13,802 nt of DNA, taken from assembly GCA_002305415.1 (NCBI GenBank), contig DBQX01000009.1, positions 1 to 13,802 on the forward strand, in the 5' to 3' direction. The notes below the pieces were generated by a model. It saw nothing but the letters and a program-made list of their open reading frames with translations. It made no database searches and had not been told where the DNA came from. The first letter of the stretch is position 1; the number at the start of each line of letters is the position of its first letter. The translations under genes were made by a program, and so were the position numbers. Positions 8,282-13,802 of the stretch are shown one piece after another. The stretch is from Actinomycetales bacterium UBA1383. GTDB taxonomy: Bacteria > Actinomycetota > Actinomycetes > Actinomycetales > Actinomycetaceae.

Positions 8282-10545
8282 TGCCCACGATCGTGATGAC
8301 CAAGCTGGCGTCCAAGCTGGACCCCAGCCTGAAGAAGAAGGCGTTCGCGTTCCTGGAGAAGCTTGCCGAGGACGACACCACGCCCGGGCTGCACATCGAG
8401 CCGATCAACGGGTCAGCGGACACGAAGGTCCGCACCGGCCGGGTGGATGCGGGTTTCCGGGCCGTGCTGTTCAAGATGACCTCGCCCGAGGGCACGTCCT
8501 ACGTGGTCCACGGCATCTGGCCGCACGACGACGCCATCACCGTGGCCAAGAAGACCGTCCTGTCGCTGAACCCCGTCAACGGGGTGGCCGAGGTCCGGAC
8601 GATCGAGACGCCCGCGGAACTGGCGCCGCCGGTGGTGGCGCCGGTGCCGGAGCCGGAACGCGTCGTTGCGGAGAAGGCCGCACCGGTCGAGGAGGAGGCC
8701 GTGCCGGTTGAGGTGGGGCCGGTGACGGGCCCGCTGGACGGCGTCGACGTCACCGCCCTGACCGAGGACCTCGGCATCGAGGCGGGGGTGGCGCGAGCCG
8801 CCGTCGGGACACGGAGCGAGGACGAGCTCCTCGACATCGCCGGCAACGCCGTGGAGTGGCAGGGCCTGGCGCTGCTGGACCTCGCGGCCGGGCACACGGT
8901 GAACGAGGTGAAGGACAAGCTCGGCATCGGGGCGGCGCCCGCGCCCGCCGGCACCGACGACGAGGCGATCCTGGAGGGGCTGCGGCATCCGGCGGCGCAG
9001 ATGTCGTTCACGTACATCGAGAACAGCGAGGAGCTGCGGCGCGTCATCGAGGGCGGCGACTTCGGGGCGTGGCGGGTGTTCCTGCACCCGGAGCAGCGGC
9101 AGTACGCGGAGAAGGAGTACAACGGGCCGTTCCGGCTGTCCGGTGGGGCCGGGACGGGCAAGACGGTGGTGCTGCTGCACCGGGCCCGGAACCTGGCGCG
9201 GCGGGAGCCGGGCGCGCGGATCGTGCTGACAACGTTCACGAAGAACTTGGCCGAGGCGATGTCCCGGGACCTGGAGCGGTTGGACCCTGGGCTGCCGCGA
9301 GCTGACCAGCTCGGCGGTGCGGGGGTGCACGTGACCGGTATCGATGCGCTGGCGTCGGCGGTGCTGCGGGCCGCCGGGGCCGACGTGGAGCGGGACGCGC
9401 AGACGGTGCTCGGGGTGGGGTCGACTCGGCTTGCCGGGCGGACGCCGCACGAGGTGTGGCGGGACGCGATCGAGGACCACGGTGGGGGACTGCCGGAGGC
9501 GTTGCGGTCGACGTCGTTCTTCGCCGCGGAGTACTCCGCGGTGGTGCTGCCGCAGCTGATCACCACGCGGGAGGCGTACTTCCGGGCGCGGCGGACCGGG
9601 CGCGGGGTGGCGCTGGACCGGGGGAAGCGGGCCGCGGTGTGGGACGTGATCGAGTCCTACCGGGCCAAGGCGCGGATGGACGAGACCATCGACTTCCACG
9701 AGGCCGCGGCGATCGCGGCGGTGCACCTGCGGCGCGTCGCGGCGGAGGGTGGCGGGCACGTGGCCGACCACGTACTGGTGGACGAGGGGCAGGACCTCGC
9801 GCCGGCTCACTGGATGCTGCTGCGCGCGCTGGCCGGCGAGCACGCGAACGACCTGTTCATCGCGGAGGACTCGCACCAGCGGATATACGGGCAGAAGGTG
9901 ACGCTCTCGCAGTACGGGATCGCGATCGTGGGTAGGTCCCGGCGGCTGACGCTGAACTACCGCACCACCGCCCAGAACCTCGGATACGCGATGAGCGTGC
10001 TCTCCGGGGGCGAGTACGTGGACCTCGAGGACGGGGCCGAGGAGCACGGCGACTACCGCTCCGCGCGGTCGGGTCCGGCGCCGCGGTTGTTGCCGGCTGG
10101 TGGGCTGGGGGAGGAGTTGGACAACGCGGCTGGGTTGCTGCGCGCGTGGCTCGACGCCGGCGTGGTGCCGGAGACGATCGCCGTGCTCGTGCGCGATCGG
10201 TGGAAGGCCGACCAGGTTGTCAACGGGCTCGGCGACCGCGGCGTGGTGGTACGCGCCGTTGATCGGGAGAAGATCCAGCCGGGCCAGCCCGTGGTCATGA
10301 CCATGCACCGGGCCAAGGGCACCGAGTTCTCCCGGGTGCTGCTGTTCGGCGTCAGTGAGGGCAGTGTTCCTGCCGCGCTCCGGGAGGAACAGTACGACGA
10401 CGCGGCCGCGTCCGATGCTTTGCTGCGGGAACGGTCACTCGTCTACGTCGCTGCCACCCGCGCGCGGGACGAGCTGGCGGTGTCCTGGAGCGGGAAGAAG
10501 AGCAACATCTTGTCCGATGCCACAGCAGCTGAACCTGGGGACTGA
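8281..10545 (+). CDS. UvrD/Rep-type SF1 helicase with N-terminal RelE/ParE-like domain
   Basis: 754 residues from the ATG that shares one base with the upstream stop. Residues 1 to about 105 (PGLHIEPING, RTGRVDAGFRAVLF, YVVHGIWPHDDAI) look like a RelE/ParE-superfamily fold. A proline- and glutamate-rich linker (about 118-142) and a helical region (about 150-210) follow. The helicase has Walker A SGGAGTGKT (K294), Walker B VDEGQD (D501-D505), AEDSHQRIYG, LTLNYRTT, MHRAKGTEF (H676) and YVAATRARDEL (from 722), so all SF1A motifs are present. It is about as long as Rep or UvrD, but part of that length is the toxin-like N-terminus. It should translocate on single-stranded DNA or unwind duplex with ATP. 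Being coupled to a DUF1998 helicase and a GmrSD-like gene, it is probably the third component of the same system. Whether the RelE-like part cuts RNA, or only acts as a docking domain, cannot be seen. Confidence 0.92.
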   Translation: MPTIVMTKLASKLDPSLKKKAFAFLEKLAEDDTTPGLHIEPINGSADTKVRTGRVDAGFRAVLFKMTSPEGTSYVVHGIWPHDDAITVAKKTVLSLNPVNGVAEVRTIETPAELAPPVVAPVPEPERVVAEKAAPVEEEAVPVEVGPVTGPLDGVDVTALTEDLGIEAGVARAAVGTRSEDELLDIAGNAVEWQGLALLDLAAGHTVNEVKDKLGIGAAPAPAGTDDEAILEGLRHPAAQMSFTYIENSEELRRVIEGGDFGAWRVFLHPEQRQYAEKEYNGPFRLSGGAGTGKTVVLLHRARNLARREPGARIVLTTFTKNLAEAMSRDLERLDPGLPRADQLGGAGVHVTGIDALASAVLRAAGADVERDAQTVLGVGSTRLAGRTPHEVWRDAIEDHGGGLPEALRSTSFFAAEYSAVVLPQLITTREAYFRARRTGRGVALDRGKRAAVWDVIESYRAKARMDETIDFHEAAAIAAVHLRRVAAEGGGHVADHVLVDEGQDLAPAHWMLLRALAGEHANDLFIAEDSHQRIYGQKVTLSQYGIAIVGRSRRLTLNYRTTAQNLGYAMSVLSGGEYVDLEDGAEEHGDYRSARSGPAPRLLPAGGLGEELDNAAGLLRAWLDAGVVPETIAVLVRDRWKADQVVNGLGDRGVVVRAVDREKIQPGQPVVMTMHRAKGTEFSRVLLFGVSEGSVPAALREEQYDDAAASDALLRERSLVYVAATRARDELAVSWSGKKSNILSDATAAEPGD

Positions 10546-10559
10546 TCAGCCCGCCTGAG

Positions 10560-11228
10560 CTACCAAGCCCACTCGTCCGGGAGCTCCCCGAAAGCGCTTC
10601 GGGCAGCACGCACTGTCACCTGGCCGAACGCGTAGTTGCCCACTCCGCCGATCGCGGATCCGATTCCGAAGGGGACGGCCTTCCCGAGCACCAAGATGCC
10701 TTGCTTCGTGCCGTACTTCGTGACGAAGTTCTTGCCGAGCACCTTGTTGATGGCACGAATGTGCTGCATCGGGATGGCCTCGACTGCCAACCGGCCCCAG
10801 TGGGCGCCAGTCCGGTCAGCTGCCCTGCGGACGAACTCCGTGCCGCTGTTCCCGAGGAGCGTGGCCATCAGGAGGGTGCGCCGTCGTTCGATCTCATGGA
10901 CCTCGATGCCATGAACCCCGGCCAGAGAAATGATCAATCCGGAAGCGGCCGTCATGAATCCGACGGCTTCGCCGCCACTGATGACCAGCACGGCACCAGT
11001 CCCGACACCCGGGGCTGCAGCCGCGGCCCCGACTGCTGCGCCGCTTCCGGTGACAGTCCTGAGGAAGGTCTGCTCGAGCGAGCGTGCCACTTCTTGGGGT
11101 GAGGCGTTCGGTCGGCGCCGGCGAATGGAATCTACATAGGAGAGGGTGATCTCGCCCGATTTCTGCAGCGCTACGTCGATGCCCTGCAGTAGCTTCTGCT
11201 GGACAATACCCCCGCGATTCTCCTCCAC
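10560..11228 (-). CDS. Hydrophobic protein, possibly EcsC-like
   Basis: 222 residues, starting at a GTG. AAGGGAG lies about 5 nt upstream and the second and third codons are GAG GAG, which fixes the start well. The N-terminal part (1-55) is charged and helical. A long glycine/alanine-rich hydrophobic stretch runs from about 58 to 108 (GSGAAVGAAAAAPGVGTG, then a second apolar helix). A second one spans about 176-205 (GKAVPFGIGSAIGGVGNYAFGQ). The pattern of a Pro-x-Gly-x-Gly-x-x-Gly motif near the C-terminus followed by a conserved Asn resembles EcsC-family proteins (PF12787), which are poorly understood; the match is by eye and uncertain. It converges on the UvrD-like gene with 14 bp between the stop codons. 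It is probably membrane-associated. A link to the neighbouring defence genes is guesswork. Confidence 0.75.
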   Translation of the reverse strand: MEENRGGIVQQKLLQGIDVALQKSGEITLSYVDSIRRRRPNASPQEVARSLEQTFLRTVTGSGAAVGAAAAAPGVGTGAVLVISGGEAVGFMTAASGLIISLAGVHGIEVHEIERRRTLLMATLLGNSGTEFVRRAADRTGAHWGRLAVEAIPMQHIRAINKVLGKNFVTKYGTKQGILVLGKAVPFGIGSAIGGVGNYAFGQVTVRAARSAFGELPDEWAW

Positions 11229-11243
11229 CCTGTCTCCCTTTTT

Positions 11244-11256
11244 TGACCACAGGTCA
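11244..11256. promoter_or_regulatory. Operator-like perfect palindrome upstream of the EcsC-like gene
   Basis: TGACC-ACA-GGTCA is a perfect 5-bp inverted repeat with a 3-bp spacer. It sits 15 bp before the GTG start of the minus-strand gene, next to its Shine-Dalgarno site. The T-run (11239-11244) lies on the wrong side for a minus-strand terminator, so a protein-binding site is the better reading. No bound regulator is identified, and a 5-bp arm can arise by chance. Confidence 0.35.
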
Positions 11257-11270
11257 GACTACTGTGTGCA

Positions 11271-11291
11271 GCCTTGCGACGACGCCTTGCG
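11271..11291. repeat. Short direct repeat GCCTTGCG x2
   Basis: GCCTTGCG occurs at 11271-11278 and again at 11284-11291, 13 bp apart start to start, in the 112-bp gap between two minus-strand genes. It lies about 45-65 bp before the GTG of the EcsC-like gene, where activator or repressor half-sites are often found. No clear -35/-10 pair is visible beside it. Chance cannot be ruled out. Confidence 0.3.
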
Positions 11292-11340
11292 GCGAGTCGT
11301 GAGACACCTCTCGGGAGCTGAATAGCAGACGCTCGCACGA

Positions 11341-12093
11341 TCACAGAGCATTCAGGCGATCAAGACGCCGCGCGGGAGTTCTCTCCGGCACGGTTATCGA
11401 ATAGCCCAGTGCCCGGAGAGCTGCCGCCGCTGAATCTGGATCGTCACGAACAGCGGCCTTGAGTTGGCGCTCTCGCCACGTCCGGCGACTGGTCTGCAAC
11501 ACGTCGCGCCACTGGTCCTTGGTGTCGAGGCCAAACTCCCGGATCAGGAACTCCAGTACATCCTCAAGGCAGGGCCGGAAGCGGTGCCCGCCAAGAGGGA
11601 AGTGGAGCGAGGAGACCCTCGGTATCGTCCCCTTGCGCACGGCATAGTCGCGTGTCTTGCCACGGTGAGTTCGGCCCGCTGCCAGCATGGCGAAGACCAC
11701 CTCGTCGCGATGCGCGTGGATGTTCAGGTGCGCGGACGCCACGTCCTCTGAGGATTCCGCTATGTAGTCGTAATGGAAGAGCGGCGTGTCACTGACCACG
11801 GAGTTCACTCCGACTTCCGACTTCCGGACAGCGAGGTAGCTGCCAGCGGAGTCCCATGTGCACCAGAACCGGAAGGAAAGATGTAGCACCGGCGTGCCGT
11901 CGGCGGTGAGCTCGACGCCGGAACTCTCACTCTGCTGGATCACGACGTGTGGGCGGCTCCCTGCGGTTGCTGTGACCGTGAGGGGTTGGACCTTAACTGG
12001 CAGCACCCGCGTGAGGACATCGTGGATGTCTCCCGCAAAGACGTCGACCTGGCTGAGTAACTCTGTGTCCAGACCCTCCTTACCGTCAGGCAC
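11341..12093 (-). CDS. Unrecognised 250-residue protein, partner of the 60-residue gene
   Basis: I do not recognise the family. The chosen start is the GTG at 12093, overlapping the upstream stop by 8 nt (GTGCCTGA), which suggests coupled translation. An earlier GTG at 12174 would add 27 residues that only mirror the upstream gene in another frame, so I reject it. The N-terminal half reads as beta-rich (VVIQQSESSG, LHLSFRFWCTW, HYDYIAES). The central part has a histidine-rich stretch, HLNIHAHRDE. The sequence LHFPLGGHRFRPCLEDVLEFLIREFG follows, then a charged helical C-terminus ending in arginine-rich residues. It has no signal peptide or membrane segment and looks cytoplasmic. Codon use and GC (32/60 at 11761-11820) differ strongly from the helicase operon. 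It may be the effector of a two-gene module. Confidence 0.72.
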   Translation of the reverse strand: MPDGKEGLDTELLSQVDVFAGDIHDVLTRVLPVKVQPLTVTATAGSRPHVVIQQSESSGVELTADGTPVLHLSFRFWCTWDSAGSYLAVRKSEVGVNSVVSDTPLFHYDYIAESSEDVASAHLNIHAHRDEVVFAMLAAGRTHRGKTRDYAVRKGTIPRVSSLHFPLGGHRFRPCLEDVLEFLIREFGLDTKDQWRDVLQTSRRTWRERQLKAAVRDDPDSAAAALRALGYSITVPERTPARRLDRLNAL

Positions 12094-12268
12094 TGGCCAA
12101 GAAGTCCAGGTTCTCGAGCTCGTGAAGGATCGCGGCCTGTTCAGGAGAGAGCATGTACTGCTCGCCCCGCTCACGCAGCGTGTCGTAGTCCAAGCCAGAG
12201 TCCGCGATCAGTTGAGCGCGACGCTGGCGGATCTGTGCGGCGGTCAGCACCGTGATGGTGGGTGACAT
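12086..12268 (-). CDS. Small helical protein of 60 residues, antitoxin- or regulator-like
   Basis: It starts at the ATG at 12268, preceded by AAGGAGG four bases upstream, a nearly ideal ribosome site. Longer in-frame starts up to 12403 lack this and are rejected. The protein is predicted almost wholly helical: LTAAQIRQRRAQLIADSGL, then YDTLRERGEQYMLSPEQAAIL, then an acidic tail ELENLDFLASA. The first helix-turn-helix-like half and the acidic end resemble small antitoxins and transcription regulators, but the family is not certain. Its stop overlaps the GTG of the 250-residue gene, so the two are a bicistronic pair with the small gene first, the usual order for antitoxin then toxin. Other explanations, such as a chaperone for the downstream protein, remain open. 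Confidence 0.78.
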   Translation of the reverse strand: MSPTITVLTAAQIRQRRAQLIADSGLDYDTLRERGEQYMLSPEQAAILHELENLDFLASA

Positions 12269-12272
12269 GGGA

Positions 12273-12279
12273 CCTCCTT
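12273..12279 (-). promoter_or_regulatory. Strong ribosome binding site of the 60-residue gene
   Basis: AAGGAGG on the minus strand, four bases before the ATG. It decides the start of the small gene and implies efficient translation of the first cistron. The overlapping second gene lacks such a site before its GTG. I see no convincing -35/-10 pair upstream. Confidence 0.75.
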
Positions 12280-12332
12280 GCCAACTTGTCGTGGCTACAT
12301 ACTGTCTACCACCACTGACACTCATCCGCAGT

Positions 12333-12354
12333 AGGGCATTCGGCATGGTGCCCT
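12333..12354. repeat. Inverted repeat AGGGCA/TGCCCT
   Basis: Perfect 6-bp arms (12333-12338 and 12349-12354) around a 10-nt loop. It shares base 12354 with the next inverted repeat, so the two could form adjacent or alternative hairpins. It lies about 65 bp upstream of the minus-strand small gene, so it may be part of its control region. Confidence 0.45.
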
Positions 12355-12372
12355 CCGACCTAAGCGGTCGGA
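12354..12372. repeat. Inverted repeat TCCGACC/GGTCGGA
   Basis: Perfect 7-bp arms (12354-12360 and 12366-12372) around a 5-nt loop, TAAGC. This is a stable, GC-rich hairpin in either strand. There is no T-run after it on either strand, so it is not a standard intrinsic terminator. It may be an operator, an RNA structure or part of a mobile-element end. Confidence 0.55.
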
Positions 12373-12401
12373 CCCACGTCGGCGCTGTCGCGGTGAAACA
12401 C

Positions 12402-12428
12402 ACGGTGCGTCACAGAATCGAGCACCGT
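12402..12428. repeat. Inverted repeat ACGGTGC/GCACCGT
   Basis: Perfect 7-bp arms (12402-12408 and 12422-12428) with a 13-nt loop. It is the third inverted repeat in about 100 bp. No T-run follows on the plus strand. Confidence 0.45.
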
Positions 12429-12506
12429 ATTACTCGGCTCGGGTGCCCTTCACCGCTCCCCTCACACCGTCGCGCCTCGCTGGAGTCACTCCCGGGACGG
12501 TGCAGC

Positions 12507-12535
12507 GTCCGCTGGCAGGGAACAGCCGAGCGGAC
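12507..12535. repeat. Bulged stem-loop GTCCGCT/AGCGGAC
   Basis: Seven-base arms (12507-12513 and 12529-12535) are continued by GGC/GCC with one bulged G, giving about 10 base pairs around an 8-nt loop. It lies about 165 bp before the transposase start. No poly-T follows, so a terminator is unlikely. It may protect the element from read-through transcription or belong to its left flank, but both ideas are unproven. Confidence 0.45.
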
Positions 12536-12700
12536 ACAGCACCGGGCGAGGCTGAAGCTTCGGGATACTCCTGTGTTGAGTGGAGTCCTGCAGAGTGGTG
12601 TACGAGCACCCGGGTGAGCGTGTCCTGCTGAAGTAGGCGCGGCCAGCGGTGTGATCCTTCGAGTGATCTCTCACAACCAACTCGAGAAAGAAGCACCACG

Positions 12701-13780
12701 ATGGCCGCTAGCCCCATTATCGACCCCGAGCAGTTCCTGCACGAGCAGCTGGCCCAGGCCAGTCCGGACCTGATGCGCGAGCTGCTGGGCACCTTTATCA
12801 ACAGCCTGCTCTCGGCGCAGGCCGACGCCGTGTGCGGCGCCGACTACGGCACACGCACCGAGACCCGGTCCAACCGCAGGAACGGGTACCGGCACCGGGA
12901 CCTGGACACCCGCGTCGGCACCCTGGACGTGGCGATCCCCAAGCTACGCGAGGGCTCGTTCTTCCCCGACTGGCTGCTTGAGCGGCGCCGCCGCGCCGAG
13001 GCGGCGCTGACCACGGTCGTGGCGACCTGCTACCTGCTCGGTGTCTCCACCCGGCGGATGGACAAACTCGTCACCGCCCTGGGCATCACCGGCCTGTCCA
13101 AGTCCCAGGTGTCCACGATGGCCGCCGAGCTGGACGAGCACGTCGAGTCTTTCCGCACCCGGCCCCTGGACGGTGGCCCGTACACCTTCGTCGCCGCCGA
13201 CGCCCTGGTGCTGAAGGTCCGTGAGGGCGGGCGGGTGGTCAAGGTCAGCGCCCTGGTCGCGACCGGGATCAACGCCGAGGGCTACCGGGAGATCCTGGGC
13301 ATCCAGGTCGCCACCGGTGAGAGCACCGCCTCCTGGCTGAGCTTCTTCCGCGACCTGGTCGCCCGCGGCCTCACCGCAGCCGGGCCGGTCGGGCTGGTGA
13401 CCTCCGACGCCCACGCCGGCCTGGTCGAGGCCATCGGCGTCACCCTGCCCGGCACCAGCTGGCAGCGGTGCCGCACCCACTACGCCGCCAACCTCATGTC
13501 CGCCACCCCCAAGTCCTCCTGGCCGTGGGTCAAGGCGCTGCTGCACAGCGTGTACGACCAGCCCGACGCCACGTCGGTGCACGCCCAGTTCGACCGGGTC
13601 CTGGACGCGCTCACCGAGAAGCTGCCCGCGGTCGCGAACCACCTGGAGGAGGCGCGGGCCGACATCCTGGCGTTCACCGCCTTCCCCAAGGAGGTGTGGC
13701 GCCAGATCTGGTCGAACAACCCCAACGAGCGGCTCAACCGCGAGATCCGCCGGCGCACCGACGTCGTCGGCATCTTCCCT
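12701..13780 (+). mobile_element. IS256-family insertion sequence, incomplete, ends not located
   Basis: Bounds given are only those of recognisable transposase sequence. The left inverted repeat must lie upstream of 12701, but cannot be recognised without the right end for comparison. The right part is lost at about 13780, where a different sequence starting near TGTCGCCTGCC begins. That could be the end of another element or a deletion junction. Confidence 0.6.
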
Positions 13781-13802
13781 GTCGCCTGCCATGAGCTTGG
13801 GA
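12701..13802 (+). CDS. IS256-family transposase (Mutator type), 3' part missing or altered
   Basis: The ATG at 12701 is preceded by a weak GAAAGAAG site; 367 codons are open to the window end. The family (PF00872) features are in order: ADYGTRTETRSNRRNGYRHRD near the N-terminus; first catalytic Asp in VAADALVLKVREGGRVV (D167); second in VTSDAHAGL (D236); WQRCRTHYAANLM; and the catalytic Glu in NNPNERLNREIRRRTDVVGIFP (E343). All three DDE residues are intact. Family members normally continue after GIFP with an NRD-type helix and about 40-50 more residues. Here the next residues, VACHELG, do not fit, so the homology breaks near base 13780. The copy therefore looks truncated or interrupted. The enzyme cuts and pastes its element through a circular intermediate; this copy is probably inactive. 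It points away from the other genes. Confidence 0.85.
   Translation, partial: MAASPIIDPEQFLHEQLAQASPDLMRELLGTFINSLLSAQADAVCGADYGTRTETRSNRRNGYRHRDLDTRVGTLDVAIPKLREGSFFPDWLLERRRRAEAALTTVVATCYLLGVSTRRMDKLVTALGITGLSKSQVSTMAAELDEHVESFRTRPLDGGPYTFVAADALVLKVREGGRVVKVSALVATGINAEGYREILGIQVATGESTASWLSFFRDLVARGLTAAGPVGLVTSDAHAGLVEAIGVTLPGTSWQRCRTHYAANLMSATPKSSWPWVKALLHSVYDQPDATSVHAQFDRVLDALTEKLPAVANHLEEARADILAFTAFPKEVWRQIWSNNPNERLNREIRRRTDVVGIFPVACHELG

Larger units (their letters stand above)
12269..12700. other. 432-bp stretch without a gene, with clustered inverted repeats
   Basis: No frame here looks like protein: the 121-residue plus-strand frame (12252-12617) has no recognisable motif, no Shine-Dalgarno site and a composition like random high-GC DNA. 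The region separates the minus-strand small gene from the plus-strand transposase. It must hold the promoter of the minus-strand pair and the left end of the IS256 element, but I could not place that end. It also holds four inverted repeats, listed separately, and a 10-bp palindrome CACCCGGGTG at 12607-12616. Confidence 0.6.

Noticed and set aside
8413..10308. A 631-residue minus-strand frame opposite the UvrD-like gene
   Set aside because: Shadow frame rich in Arg, His and Pro; the plus strand holds all SF1 helicase motifs.
10538..10552. Bulged hairpin around CTGATCAG between the converging genes, as a two-way terminator
   Set aside because: The stem is short and interrupted, its loop is only about two bases, and neither side has a T-run; too weak to call.
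12354..12372. The TCCGACC/GGTCGGA hairpin as part of a tRNA
   Set aside because: I could find no matching acceptor stem, T-loop consensus or CCA end around it.
12252..12617. A 121-residue plus-strand frame in the gene-free region
   Set aside because: It begins inside the small minus-strand gene, has no ribosome site and no motif, and runs through several inverted repeats.
12944..13792. A 282-residue minus-strand frame opposite the transposase
   Set aside because: Antisense of a clear IS256 transposase; composition biased to Gly, Val and Asp, with no recognisable domain.
1..13802. CRISPR array
   Set aside because: No regularly spaced direct repeats were seen; the only direct repeat noted is an 8-mer pair at 11271-11291.

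Overview
High-GC DNA with actinobacterial codon use (strong G/C at third positions, GTG starts, long antisense open frames). The genus cannot be fixed from the window. The gene content (restriction-type nuclease, two large helicases, unknown small gene pairs, a broken IS256 transposase) looks like a defence or accessory island rather than core chromosome.

Region 1, 1-10545 (+): a tightly packed three-gene unit. It begins with a GmrSD-like protein (DUF262 + DUF1524, 5' end outside the window). An 8-nt overlap leads into a 2120-residue DEAD/DEAH-type helicase with a DUF1998 region and two nuclease-like C-terminal patches. A TGATG stop/start junction then leads into a 754-residue UvrD/Rep-type helicase with a RelE/ParE-like N-terminal domain. 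The overlaps suggest one mRNA and coupled translation. My inference is an anti-phage or anti-plasmid system: nuclease/sensor plus SF2 helicase-nuclease plus SF1 helicase. DruE of Druantia is a large DUF1998 helicase of comparable size, but this gene set is not one I can assign to a named system.

Region 2, 10560-12268 (-): three genes pointing back at region 1. These are a 222-residue hydrophobic EcsC-like protein, an unrecognised 250-residue protein and a 60-residue helical protein. The last two overlap by 8 nt and form a pair; a toxin-antitoxin or regulator-effector pair is possible but unproven. This stretch is visibly lower in GC than the helicase genes. A 112-bp gap between the two transcription units holds a perfect operator-like palindrome and a short direct repeat.

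Region 3, 12269-12700: about 430 bp without a convincing gene, but with four inverted repeats, three of them clustered in about 100 bp.

Region 4, 12701-13802 (+): an IS256-family transposase with all three DDE residues. Its conserved sequence stops abruptly after the GIFP motif near 13780 and the frame runs off the window, so the copy looks truncated or interrupted.
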